Shown here in pieces: positions 17,823 through 25,425 of a DNA stretch of 64,000 nucleotides. Origin of the DNA: Pseudomonas fluorescens NCIMB 11764 (lineage in GTDB: Bacteria; Pseudomonadota; Gammaproteobacteria; Pseudomonadales; Pseudomonadaceae); the NCBI RefSeq assembly GCF_000293885.2, contig NZ_CP010945.1:1322001-1386000 (forward strand), written 5' to 3'. Position 1 is the stretch's first letter. The number at the start of each line of letters is the position of its first letter. The notes under the pieces were generated by a model. The model saw only the letters and a list, made by a program, of their open reading frames with translations. It was not told the origin of the DNA and made no database searches. The position numbers were made by a program, and so were the translations under genes.

Positions 17823-18188
17823 ATGCGTGTGCTGTTAGTGGAAGACGAACCGGAGACCGCCAAACTCCTGGCCAACGGCCTGAGCGAGGCGAGTTACTCG
17901 GTGGATGTGGCGCTCAACGGCATGGAAGGCCGCCGCTTCATCGAGTCCGGCGAATACACGTTGATCATCCTCGACGTCATGTTGCCGGGGCTCAACGGCT
18001 GGCAGTTGCTGCAACAGATCCGCAAGCTCGGTGAGACGCCGGTGCTGTTCCTCACCACCAAGGATGGCATCGAGGATCGCTTGCGCGGGTTGGAGCTGCA
18101 TGAGGACGATTATTTGCTCAAGCCGTTTACGGTGAGCGAACTGGTGGCGCGGGTGCGCAAGTTGTTAAGGCGGGATCGGGGGCGTTAG
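17823..18188 (+). CDS. Receiver-only (truncated) OmpR-type response regulator
   Basis: A 121-residue protein that is only a receiver domain: acidic pocket VEDEPE, phospho-acceptor Asp in LIILDVMLPG, Thr in FLTTKDG and Lys in YLLKPF. It resembles the N-terminal half of heavy-metal-type OmpR regulators (CopR/CusR-like), including SELVARVRKLLRR, which normally leads into a winged-helix domain; here a stop follows at once. The usual GADDYL motif reads HEDDYL. It may be a stand-alone receiver or a decayed regulator. No sensor kinase is nearby. Confidence 0.78.
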   Translation: MRVLLVEDEPETAKLLANGLSEASYSVDVALNGMEGRRFIESGEYTLIILDVMLPGLNGWQLLQQIRKLGETPVLFLTTKDGIEDRLRGLELHEDDYLLKPFTVSELVARVRKLLRRDRGR

Positions 18189-18212
18189 GGATTACTGCGG
18201 TGTCTGGACCTG

Positions 18213-19217
18213 TCACCGCAACCCATCCCGAAACTGCCCCGGCGTCATCCCCGTCCAGCGCTTGAACGCGCGGCTGAAGCTGCTGGTATCGGCAAACCCC
18301 AATAAATAACTGATCTCGCTCAACGAGCATTGCGGGTCGCGCAGGTGCAGCAGCGCGAGGTTTTCGCGGCTCTCATTGAGCAGCGTATCGAACCGGCAAC
18401 CCTCATCCGCGAGATGCCGTTGCAGGCTGCGCAAACTCAGGTGCAGGGCCTGGGCGATGTGCTCGGCACTGGGCTCGCCTTCCGGCAATTGCTCTTCAAT
18501 GGCGTCGCGAACCTTGCGTTCCCAGGTCAGGGGTTTGAGTTGCGCCAGCGTGCGTTTGAGCACGGTTTCATTGTGTTCCGCCAGTTCCGGATTGGCGTCG
18601 TCCAGGTGACTGTCGAAATCCACCAGGGAAAACTCCAGCCGGTCTTCGCTGGCCGAAAAGTACACTGGAGCGCGAAAGACCTTGTGCCATTGATGCGCGT
18701 CGGCCGGTTCCGGGCGGCGCAGGTACACCGCCAGCGGCGCGTAGTCGCGACCGAGTCGGTTGCGGCAGGTACGCACGTAAATGGCGGCGAAGGCGTCGAT
18801 GGCTTCGAACGCCGGCGCCGGGTTGCCTGGCGGGATTTTCAGGCGAAAGCGATAGCGATCTTCGGTGCGGCTCAATTCAAGCTCTAACGCATCGCTGACC
18901 ACTTGGTGATAACGCACGATGCGCTCGAACACTTCCCGCAAACTGCCGCTGGCCACCAAGGCATAACCGAGCGCGTGAAACGTGGTCGGGCTGACGAACC
19001 GCGAGACGCGCAAGCCGATCGCCGGGTCGCCACTGACCTGCACGGCGATTTCCCACAGGCGCGTGGTGCCGGACAACGGGTAACGGGCGTTCGGGTCGTC
19101 CATCAATTGCGGGTCGAGCCCCGCCTGGTGACACAGGGCGGTGCTGTCGAGGCCCAGCGCATCGAGTTGCTTGCGCAGGGCGCGGGTCCAGCTGGCGAGG
19201 GAGGTCGGTTCAGTCAT
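18213..19217 (-). CDS. AraC family regulator (OruR-like)
   Basis: A 334-residue regulator with the N-terminal ligand domain seen in OruR/ArgR-like AraC proteins (about 20-205, with RLWEIAVQVSGDPAIGLRV and FHALGYALVASGSLREVFERIVRYH). The C-terminal double helix-turn-helix (about 235-334) includes SLRSLQRHLADEG and SLSEISYLLGFADTSSFSRAFKRWTGMTPGQFR. It is divergent from the desaturase at 19318 across about 100 bp, the classic layout for a regulator of its neighbour. The ligand is unknown. Confidence 0.88.
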   Translation of the reverse strand: MTEPTSLASWTRALRKQLDALGLDSTALCHQAGLDPQLMDDPNARYPLSGTTRLWEIAVQVSGDPAIGLRVSRFVSPTTFHALGYALVASGSLREVFERIVRYHQVVSDALELELSRTEDRYRFRLKIPPGNPAPAFEAIDAFAAIYVRTCRNRLGRDYAPLAVYLRRPEPADAHQWHKVFRAPVYFSASEDRLEFSLVDFDSHLDDANPELAEHNETVLKRTLAQLKPLTWERKVRDAIEEQLPEGEPSAEHIAQALHLSLRSLQRHLADEGCRFDTLLNESRENLALLHLRDPQCSLSEISYLLGFADTSSFSRAFKRWTGMTPGQFRDGLR

Positions 19218-19317
19218 GCTGATTGGCGCTTCCGGTCAACAGGTTGGCGTCCACGGCTACCGCGTTGTGAGGGTTCACAAGGCAGGATGCGAACATCAAT
19301 AACCAGAGGATGGAAGC

Positions 19318-20391
19318 ATGGAAGGTACTTCTGCAAGTCCCCAGCGACTGAATGCCGCCCAGCGATCTGCGCATATTCGCGAAGTGGTGCTGGCCAGAGG
19401 GGTTGAACTGCGTAGGCGCTACCCGGTTCTCAACCATCAGGACGCCTTGGGCGCGGGCATCCTGGCCTTCGCCATGGCCGGAATGATCGGCTCTGCGACG
19501 CTCTATCTCACCGGGCATATGGCCTGGTGGGTGTGCCTGTTGCTTAATGCGTTCTTTGCCTCATTGACCCATGAGCTGGAACACGACCTGATTCATAGCA
19601 TGTACTTTCGCAAACAGCGCGTGCCGCACAACCTGATGATGGGCCTGGTCTGGCTGGCGCGGCCAAGCACGATCAACCCGTGGATTCGTCGGCACCTGCA
19701 CCTCAACCATCACAAGGTCTCCGGCACGGAAACCGACATGGAAGAACGGGCGATCACCAACGGCGAGCCCTGGGGTTTTGCGCGGCTGTTGATGGTCGGC
19801 GATAACGTGATGTCGGCGTTCATCCGCATGCTGCGGGCCAAGACGTGGGAACACAAGTTCAGCATCATCAAGCGCGCCTTGAAGGTCTATGCGCCACTCG
19901 CGCTGGTGCATTGGGGCGCGTGGTACGTGTTTCTTGGTTTTCACGCCGCCAACGGCATCGCACACCTGTTAGGGGTACCGATCGAATGGTCAGCGACCAC
20001 GCTCTCGGTGATGCAGGTGATCGACATCGCGGCGGTGGTGATCATCGGCCCGAACGTGTTGCGCACGTTTTGCCTGCACTTCGTCAGCTCGAACATGCAT
20101 TACTACGGCGATGTGGAGCCGGGCAATGTGCTTCAGCAAACCCAGGTACTCAACCCGTGGTGGATGTGGCCGTTGCAGGCGTTCTGCTTCAACTTTGGCA
20201 GCAGCCATGGAATCCATCATTTTGTGGTGAAGGAGCCGTTTTACATCCGCCAGATGACCGTGCCCGTGGCGCATCAAGTGATGCGCGAGATGGGGGTGCG
20301 CTTCAATGATTTCGGGACGTTTGGGCGGGCAAACCGTTTTATTCGCAAGGAAGCCGTCGAACCGCAGGAAGTGCGTGCGGCTCGGGCTTGA
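19318..20391 (+). CDS. Membrane fatty acid desaturase/hydroxylase family protein
   Basis: A 357-residue membrane di-iron protein. Histidine clusters: HELEHDLIH (about 81-89), HLHLNHHK (about 118-125) and SSHGIHHF (about 300-307), in the order of the desaturase/alkane hydroxylase superfamily. Hydrophobic helices lie around 45-85 and 185-250. AGAGGA precedes the ATG. The divergent AraC gene probably controls it. It is not closely similar to the desaturase at 8780, so the substrate differs or is unknown; AraC-linked relatives often act on long-chain lipids. Confidence 0.78.
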   Translation: MEGTSASPQRLNAAQRSAHIREVVLARGVELRRRYPVLNHQDALGAGILAFAMAGMIGSATLYLTGHMAWWVCLLLNAFFASLTHELEHDLIHSMYFRKQRVPHNLMMGLVWLARPSTINPWIRRHLHLNHHKVSGTETDMEERAITNGEPWGFARLLMVGDNVMSAFIRMLRAKTWEHKFSIIKRALKVYAPLALVHWGAWYVFLGFHAANGIAHLLGVPIEWSATTLSVMQVIDIAAVVIIGPNVLRTFCLHFVSSNMHYYGDVEPGNVLQQTQVLNPWWMWPLQAFCFNFGSSHGIHHFVVKEPFYIRQMTVPVAHQVMREMGVRFNDFGTFGRANRFIRKEAVEPQEVRAARA

Positions 20392-20485
20392 TCGATGCAT
20401 CCGGAAACTCAAACGCTGGTCATCAAATTGACCCAAAGAGGCGCTAAGTTGTGGTCTGGAGAATGGTTGGCATATGCGATTAAGG

Positions 20486-20518
20486 TCTAATAAAGTAATT
20501 AAATATTCCTTTATTAGA
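20486..20518. promoter_or_regulatory. AT-rich palindrome, probable LysR-type operator
   Basis: TCTAATAAAG (20486-20495) and CTTTATTAGA (20509-20518) are perfect 10-bp inverted arms with a 13-bp AT-rich centre. A TTGGCA box about 20 bp before TAATAA could form a promoter over it. Confidence 0.5.
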
Positions 20519-20561
20519 TAAACTTTTCTGCCAATCATCTCGCTACAGATTTTGAGTTTCC

Positions 20562-20597
20562 GGGGCCGTCTCCTTGGCAGGGTGCGGCCCCTTTTTT
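20562..20597 (+). terminator. Rho-independent terminator
   Basis: GGGGCCG (20562-20568) pairs with CGGCCCC (20585-20591), followed by six T residues. It lies 170 bp after the desaturase stop and may instead end a small RNA. Confidence 0.85.
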
Positions 20598-20622
20598 ATG
20601 CCTGAGGAAAACCACAAACCCC

Positions 20623-20698
20623 TTGTGGGAGCTAACCTGGCTAGCGAATACGGCGGATGACTGACAGTCCGCTTTCGCTAGCAGGCTAGCTGCCACAG
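20623..20698. repeat. REP pair (GGGAGCTA.CCTGGCTAGCGAA type)
   Basis: TGTGGGAGCTAACCTGGCTAGCGAA on the left is mirrored by TTCGCTAGCAGGCTAGCTGCCACA on the right, with one or two mismatches. Confidence 0.75.
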
Positions 20699-20709
20699 GA
20701 AAGCGCGAC

Positions 20710-20776
20710 ATATTCGATAAAGATCTTAATAAATAGCTTCTTATTCCTTAACGAATATAACTCTCCTCCCTATACT
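20710..20776 (+). promoter_or_regulatory. AT-rich control region and -10 box of the hydrolase gene
   Basis: ATATTCG (20710-20716) and CGAATAT (20752-20758) bracket an AT-rich block with AATAAATAG and TTCTTATTCC. TATACT at 20771-20776 is a good -10 box about 36 bp before the start codon. The block resembles those before other sulfur-related genes in the window. Confidence 0.45.
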
Positions 20777-20811
20777 CGACCGGGAACAGACACGCAGCAG
20801 GAGAGTTCCCC

Positions 20812-21393
20812 ATGCGCAACGAATCAATTCGCTACCTGATTGTGCCGGGCTGGCAAGGATCGCCAGAAGATCATTGGCAAAGCCACTGGCAGAACAGCCT
20901 GCCGAACAGCGCGCGGGTGGAGCAGGCCGATTGGCTGACCCCGCGTCGTGAAGACTGGGTCGCGGCGCTGGCCGAGGCGATTGCCGCCGACAGCACGCCG
21001 GTGATCCTGATTGCCCATAGCCTGGGATGCATAACGGTCGCGCATTGGGCGGCTACTGCACCGCTGCATTTTCTGCGTCAGGTGCGCGGCGCCTTGCTGG
21101 TCGCGCCGGCGGACGTCGAGCGTCCGGCCTGCGCACCGGCGCTGCGTAATTTTGCCCCGATTCCGACCGACCTTTTGCCGTTTCCGAGCCAGGTTGTCAG
21201 CTCCGACAACGACAGTGCTGTCAGTGCACCGCGTGCTCTGGAGCTGGCCCGTAACTGGGGCGCCGAGGCGGGGATTCTGTCGGGTGCCGGGCACATCAAC
21301 GTGAAGTCCGGTCACCAGCGTTGGGAGCAGGGTTTTGCGTATCTGTATCGCCTGCAAAACCGCATGGAACACCACGCCCTGCGCCGCGCTTAG
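20812..21393 (+). CDS. RBBP9/YdeN family serine hydrolase
   Basis: A 193-residue alpha/beta hydrolase of the RBBP9/YdeN family. Seen: the N-terminal YLIVPGWQGSPEDHWQ, nucleophile Ser in IAHSLGC, likely catalytic Asp in VVSSDNDS and catalytic His in GAGHINVKSG. Length is normal. The substrate is unknown for nearly all bacterial members. The ATG follows AGGAG and a clear -10 box. It leads a cluster with the sigma-54-activator-like gene (56 bp gap) and metQ, so a role in sulfur compound use is possible but unproven. Confidence 0.85.
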   Translation: MRNESIRYLIVPGWQGSPEDHWQSHWQNSLPNSARVEQADWLTPRREDWVAALAEAIAADSTPVILIAHSLGCITVAHWAATAPLHFLRQVRGALLVAPADVERPACAPALRNFAPIPTDLLPFPSQVVSSDNDSAVSAPRALELARNWGAEAGILSGAGHINVKSGHQRWEQGFAYLYRLQNRMEHHALRRA

Positions 21394-21449
21394 CCTTTCC
21401 TTTTTTTAAAACGGCCCCGCCTCCCAGCGGTTCTGGCCGGGAGCCTGCC

Positions 21450-22379
21450 ATGAGTTTTGAAGCCTTCGGTCAGCCGCTGCTGACCTTTCCCGACGCAGAA
21501 AAAAGTCCACTGAGCATCCGCGCCAAGGCGCTGGTGTTCGTTGATCCACGCTCGCGTCAATTGCGCGAGGAGCTGGAGCAACTGGCGCCGCGTTCGATTT
21601 CGGTATTGATCCGTGGTGAAACCGGTAGCGGTAAAGAGCTGTTGGCGCGGCACATCCATCGCGCCAGTGAGCGCGGTGGGCTATTCGTCTCGGTCAATTG
21701 CGGCGCGATCAGCCCGACCTACGCCGACGCCGAATTGTTCGGCTATGCGGCCGGCAGCTACAGCGGGTCGGCGAGCAGTCGCGCCGGCTGGTTCGGTTCG
21801 GCCAATGGCGGCACGTTGTATCTGGACGAGATCGGCGACCTGCCGTTGCCGATCCAGATCAAGTTGCTTGCCGCATTGGAAAACCACGAAGTCACCCGCG
21901 TTGGTGCACCTCAACCGAGCCCGGTGGACGTACGTCTCGTAGCTGCGACCAGCATCGATCTGGCGCAAGCCGTGGCTGCCGGTAAATTCCATGAGCGGCT
22001 TTATCACTACCTCAGTGAAGGTCAACTCGAACTGCCGGCCTTGCGCGAACGGGTGGGCGATATCCTGTCGCTGTCAGAATATTTCCTCGGCATTTATAGC
22101 CAGCGACTCGATTTGCCGGTGCCGCTGATCAGCGAAGCGGCTCAACAGTTGTTAGAGGCGCATAGCTGGCCGGGCAATACACGGGAGTTGGAAAACGTCA
22201 TTCACTTTGCGTTGCTGGTGAGTACCGGTGACGAGATTTTGCCGGAGCATTTGAATCTGCCTGGGGTGCCTGCGCCGTTGACGCAGATCGAGCAGCAACT
22301 CGAACTCATCCTCAGCAAAGGCAATGCCAGCGAGAAAACCGCTTTGAAACAACTCCTGAAAGACGCCGCGCTTCTGTAG
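21450..22379 (+). CDS. Sigma-54 activator-like AAA+ protein with altered key motifs
   Basis: A 309-residue protein that is almost only the central AAA+ domain of sigma-54 activators. Walker A GETGSGKE (56-63) and Walker B LYLDEIGD (123-130) are intact. The sigma-54-contacting GAFTGA loop reads GSYSGS (102-107). Where activators have the two arginine fingers (consensus FR.DL..RL) this protein reads FHERLYHYLS, so both arginines are replaced. There is no N-terminal sensor domain and no Fis-type helix-turn-helix after NTRELENVIHFALL. It is best seen as a degenerate or specialised relative. It is codirectional with the serine hydrolase and metQ. The ATG at 21450 fits the start of homology. Confidence 0.8.
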   Translation: MSFEAFGQPLLTFPDAEKSPLSIRAKALVFVDPRSRQLREELEQLAPRSISVLIRGETGSGKELLARHIHRASERGGLFVSVNCGAISPTYADAELFGYAAGSYSGSASSRAGWFGSANGGTLYLDEIGDLPLPIQIKLLAALENHEVTRVGAPQPSPVDVRLVAATSIDLAQAVAAGKFHERLYHYLSEGQLELPALRERVGDILSLSEYFLGIYSQRLDLPVPLISEAAQQLLEAHSWPGNTRELENVIHFALLVSTGDEILPEHLNLPGVPAPLTQIEQQLELILSKGNASEKTALKQLLKDAALL

Positions 22380-22395
22380 GCGCTGGCGTAGCGTG

Positions 22396-22440
22396 CGATC
22401 TTTTGACCCTGGCAATGCCGAATCAAGATCAAAAGATCGC
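22396..22440. repeat. Inverted repeat GCGATCTTTTGA/TCAAAAGATCGC
   Basis: Perfect 12-bp arms at 22396-22407 and 22429-22440 lie just after the activator-like gene. This is a common Pseudomonas REP variant; a single arm-like copy is near 30645-30663. Confidence 0.7.
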
Positions 22441-22619
22441 AGCCTTCGGCAGCTCCTGCACTGTATGAGCAAAATGGAATATGAAAGTGAATAAAAGATA
22501 TTGTTCGGGAATAAAAAATCCCGGTATTGTCCGCCTCACGCCAGCGATAGCACTTCACTGGCACTCGTACTAAACAAGCCGTCGTCGATGACGACCGTGA
22601 TTTTCGATAAGGACACTGC

Positions 22620-23402
22620 ATGAAAAAGGTTCTGTTGTTCACCGCACTGGCGGCTGCCCTGACCGCGGGCCTGGCCCAGGCTGGTGAGAAACTGGTGGTC
22701 GCGGCGACCCCGGTCCCACACGCCGAGATTCTGGAACTGATCAAGCCAACCCTCGCCAAAGAAGGCGTGGACCTGGAAATCAAAGTGTTCACCGACTACG
22801 TTCAACCGAACGTGCAAGTTGACCAGAAGCGTCTGGACGCCAACTACTTCCAGACCCTGCCATACCTGAAAAACTTCAACGAAGGCAAAGGCACCAACCT
22901 GGTGACTGTGATCGGCGTTCACGTTGAACCGTTCGGTGGCTACTCGAAGAAGTACAAAAAACTGGCTGATCTGCCAAACGGCGCGACCATCGCGCTGCCG
23001 AACGAAGGCAGCAACAGCGGCCGTGCCCTGCTCCTGCTGCAGAAGGCTGGCCTGATCGAGTTGAAAGACCCGAAAAACGCCTTGGCTACCCCGAAAGACA
23101 TCGCCAAGAACCCGCACAACTTCAAGTTCAAGGAACTGGAGTCGGCCATGCTGCCGCGCGTTCTGGACCAGGTTGACCTGGACCTGATCAACACCAACTA
23201 TGCGCTGGAAGCCGGTCTGAACCCGGCCAAAGACGCGCTGGTGATCGAAGGTGCCGATTCGCCTTACGTGAACTTCCTGGTGGCTCGTCCGGACAACAAG
23301 GACAGCGTTGCCATCCAGAAACTGGCCAAGGCATTGACCAGCCCTGAAGTGAAGGCGTTCATCGAGAAGAAGTACAGCGGCGCGGTACTGCCGGCGTTCT
23401 GA
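22620..23402 (+). CDS. metQ: MetQ/NlpA-type binding protein (orphan copy)
   Basis: A 260-residue periplasmic binding protein of the NlpA/MetQ family. Signal peptide about 1-21 (LLFTALAAALTAGLAQA). Family motifs: PVPHAEILE, DYVQPNVQVDQKRLDANYFQT, then LPNEGSNSGRALLLLQKAGLI and NTNYALEAGL. The mature N terminus has no lipobox Cys, so it appears to be soluble. No metN or metI adjoins, so it must use another transporter, possibly the metNI at 37.3-39 kb. Substrate is D/L-methionine or a related thioether. AAGGA precedes the ATG and a strong terminator follows. Confidence 0.88.
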   Translation: MKKVLLFTALAAALTAGLAQAGEKLVVAATPVPHAEILELIKPTLAKEGVDLEIKVFTDYVQPNVQVDQKRLDANYFQTLPYLKNFNEGKGTNLVTVIGVHVEPFGGYSKKYKKLADLPNGATIALPNEGSNSGRALLLLQKAGLIELKDPKNALATPKDIAKNPHNFKFKELESAMLPRVLDQVDLDLINTNYALEAGLNPAKDALVIEGADSPYVNFLVARPDNKDSVAIQKLAKALTSPEVKAFIEKKYSGAVLPAF

Positions 23403-23435
23403 TTCGACGCAGCATCGAACCCCTTCAGGGTTTCA

Positions 23436-23471
23436 AACGCCGACGGCTGATACTAGCGTCGGCGTTTTTTA
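23436..23471 (+). terminator. metQ terminator
   Basis: AACGCCGACG (23436-23445) pairs perfectly with CGTCGGCGTT (23457-23466), followed by a T run. Confidence 0.9.
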
Positions 23472-23490
23472 TTGGGTGTGAGATATACCC

Positions 23491-23611
23491 GTGGCGAGGG
23501 AGCTTGCTCCCGCGGGGTTGCGAAGCGACCCCAATAGCTGGCGGCAGGTACACCGCGTTGGTTGGTTTTGCGACTGCTGCGCAGTCGAGCGGGAGCAAGC
23601 TCCCTCGCCAC
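23491..23611. repeat. REPIN (GTGGCGAGG family)
   Basis: GTGGCGAGGGAGCTTGCTCC on the left is mirrored by GGGAGCAAGCTCCCTCGCCAC on the right. It abuts the 9-bp tandem repeat. Confidence 0.9.
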
Positions 23612-23620
23612 AAAATCAGG

Positions 23621-23785
23621 AGCTATCAGAGCTATCAGAGCTATCAGAGCTATCAGAGCTATCAGAGCTATCAGAGCTATCAGAGCTATCAGAGCATCAG
23701 AGCTATCAGAGCATCAGAGCTATCAGAGCATCAGAGCATCAGAGCATCAGAGCATCAGAGCAATCAGAGCAATCAGAGCAATCAG
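23621..23785. repeat. Minisatellite of 9-bp and 8-bp units
   Basis: Nineteen units in 165 bp: eight AGCTATCAG, then AGCATCAG mixed with two more AGCTATCAG, four AGCATCAG in a row, and three AGCAATCAG. The three unit types fall in blocks, as expected from stepwise slippage and local amplification. Mixing 8-bp and 9-bp units breaks any reading frame, so it is unlikely to be coding although all three forward frames are open. Degenerate copies flank it (GAGCTGCCAG on the right). Confidence 0.95.
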
Positions 23786-23799
23786 AGCTGCCAGGGCGC

Positions 23800-23895
23800 T
23801 CAGGCCACCCTGGCCTTCAACGCCCTGCGCAACGCCATCAGCAACTTCACGATGTCCTGCGGATCCAGTCGCTGCGGTACTTTTACGTCAGCCAT
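23800..23895 (-). CDS. Candidate 31-residue protein
   Basis: On the minus strand an ATG at 23895 opens a 31-codon frame starting MADVKVPQRLDPQD and ending in a basic helix (LRRALKARVA). AAGGAAG lies at a suitable distance before the ATG. The composition (a short polar head, then an amphipathic, Arg/Lys-rich helix) looks like a real small protein rather than noise. It ends 15 bp from the tandem repeat. I do not recognise the family. Confidence 0.45.
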   Translation of the reverse strand: MADVKVPQRLDPQDIVKLLMALRRALKARVA

Positions 23896-24116
23896 GTTCT
23901 CTTCCTTGTGATGGTTCGGCCGGGAGTCTGGCCAAAAGCTGTGCGTCCTTGGAAGGCTATTTCGAAAAAAAGATCCTTCCTACAGCGAAAAGGAAAATAG
24001 TCGTCTTCCTGCGCCGCAGCAAATCCGCAGGATCGTTTTTTGCGTGATATCAATATGCTTTAACGGTATTCAAAATCTTCTTTTTATACCTTTAAAGTGG
24101 TCAATTGCCGCGCCGC

Positions 24117-25313
24117 CTAATCCGGCCAATACCACGCCGGTTCATCCAGCATCCGTTGCCCGACAATCCCGGTCTGCCCGAGGTTTTTCTCCAGCACGAT
24201 GCAGTTGCATTCCGGGTCTTCCTGCAACGCCGAGATGAGCCGCCGCGCATGGGACACCACCCACACCTGACACTGCTCCGATGCCCGGATAATCAAGCGC
24301 GCCAACGCCGGCAACAGGTCCGGATGCAGGCTGGTTTCCGGCTCGTTCAACACCATCAACGTCGGCGGGCGCGGCGTCAGCAGCGCCGCCACCAACAGCA
24401 AATACCGCAAGGTCCCATCGGACAACTCTGCCGCCGATAAGGGGCGCAACAACCCTTCCTGATAAAACTCGATGGCGAACCGGCCGCCGGCCAGCGGCTC
24501 GATATGCAGCCGTGCACCGGGAAACGCATCGCTGATCGCGTTGCTCAACGCGTCGGGGTCGCCAATTTCGATAATGGTCTGCAACGCCGCCGCCAGATCC
24601 CTGCCGTCGTGGTGCAGCACCGGGGTTCGGGTGCCCAGTTGCGGTTGACGCACCGGTGCGTCGGCGTCGCTGCGAAAGTGATCGTAGAAGCGCCAGCGGC
24701 GGATGAACTCACGCATCTCCAGAACCTCGGGCGAGGTACGCAGGCTGCCGACCTGATCGAACAGGCTGTCGAAAGCCGGCGTGTGCTGTGCCAGCACGTC
24801 CCAGGTGCGGTTGGCTCGCGTACGGATCATCGGCCCGTCGCGATCCACCAGCAGGCTCGCTGGGCGATAGAACGCCCCGGCCCACAGGCATTCGCGCTTG
24901 ATCTGCGGATCGAGGCTGAACCGCGACGGAATGGGTGAACTGTGCCCGGGTAACATGAAATGACCGTTGGATTCGGGTAGCCCGAGGCTGATCGAGTAAC
25001 CGAAATCCTCGCCGGCAAACCCCAGGCGCAGGCGTTTGACGCCGTGACGCACGGTCGCCTCGATCGGCACTTCACCGTTACGCATGCGCCGGGTGATGTT
25101 TTCCGGTCCGGCCCAGAACGTCGAATCCAGCCCACCCTCGCGGGCCAACGCATTGACCACGCCGCCCTGGGCGGTTTCCGCCAGTAGGCGCAACGCGCGG
25201 TAGAGGTTGGACTTACCGCTGCCGTTCGGCCCGGTGATCAGGTTCAAACGACCCAGCGGGATCACCAGTTTATTGATCGAGCGGTAATTGGCCACCGCGA
25301 GGGTTTTGAGCAT
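24117..25313 (-). CDS. Stand-alone AAA ATPase (RecF/ABC-type, COG4637-like)
   Basis: A 398-residue ATPase. Walker A GPNGSGKSN (about 28-36), an ABC-type signature in LSDGTLRYLLL, Walker B LMVLNEPETSLHPDLL and switch His in VWVVSHARRL. The architecture resembles the AAA_21/RecF-like ATPases of COG4637; it is short, without a long coiled coil and without a TOPRIM nuclease domain. I placed the start at the ATG at 25313 (MLKTLAVANYRSI), the conserved beginning of the family, with AGGAAG upstream. The function is unknown; relatives occur both as housekeeping genes and beside defence nucleases, and no partner nuclease adjoins here. Confidence 0.82.
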   Translation of the reverse strand: MLKTLAVANYRSINKLVIPLGRLNLITGPNGSGKSNLYRALRLLAETAQGGVVNALAREGGLDSTFWAGPENITRRMRNGEVPIEATVRHGVKRLRLGFAGEDFGYSISLGLPESNGHFMLPGHSSPIPSRFSLDPQIKRECLWAGAFYRPASLLVDRDGPMIRTRANRTWDVLAQHTPAFDSLFDQVGSLRTSPEVLEMREFIRRWRFYDHFRSDADAPVRQPQLGTRTPVLHHDGRDLAAALQTIIEIGDPDALSNAISDAFPGARLHIEPLAGGRFAIEFYQEGLLRPLSAAELSDGTLRYLLLVAALLTPRPPTLMVLNEPETSLHPDLLPALARLIIRASEQCQVWVVSHARRLISALQEDPECNCIVLEKNLGQTGIVGQRMLDEPAWYWPD

Positions 25314-25425
25314 GGGAAGCTTCCTGATTGCTAAGCGTGCAGCAAACCTGTGCACCTGTTGAACCCTGTTCTAAGCTCACAGTCGTATCGCCATTGGCAC
25401 GTTCGTACAACGCAAAGGAGTCTGC

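Larger units (their letters stand above)
20392..20811. other. Long regulatory intergenic region
   Basis: 420 bp without a gene. It holds an AT-rich palindrome (20486-20518), a strong terminator (20562-20597), a REP pair (20623-20698) and an AT-rich promoter region for the downstream hydrolase (20710-20776). The palindrome and terminator are further from the desaturase stop than a simple terminator needs, so a small transcript is possible. Confidence 0.5.

Noticed and set aside
23621..23785. Tandem repeat as a CRISPR array
   Set aside because: Units are contiguous without spacers and only 8-9 bp long, and there are no cas genes.
23491..24047. Three long forward frames through the tandem repeat (SYQ, ELS and AIR repeats)
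   Set aside because: They exist because the repeat has no stop in any forward frame. The 8-bp units shift the frame, and the flanks are REPIN and intergenic DNA.
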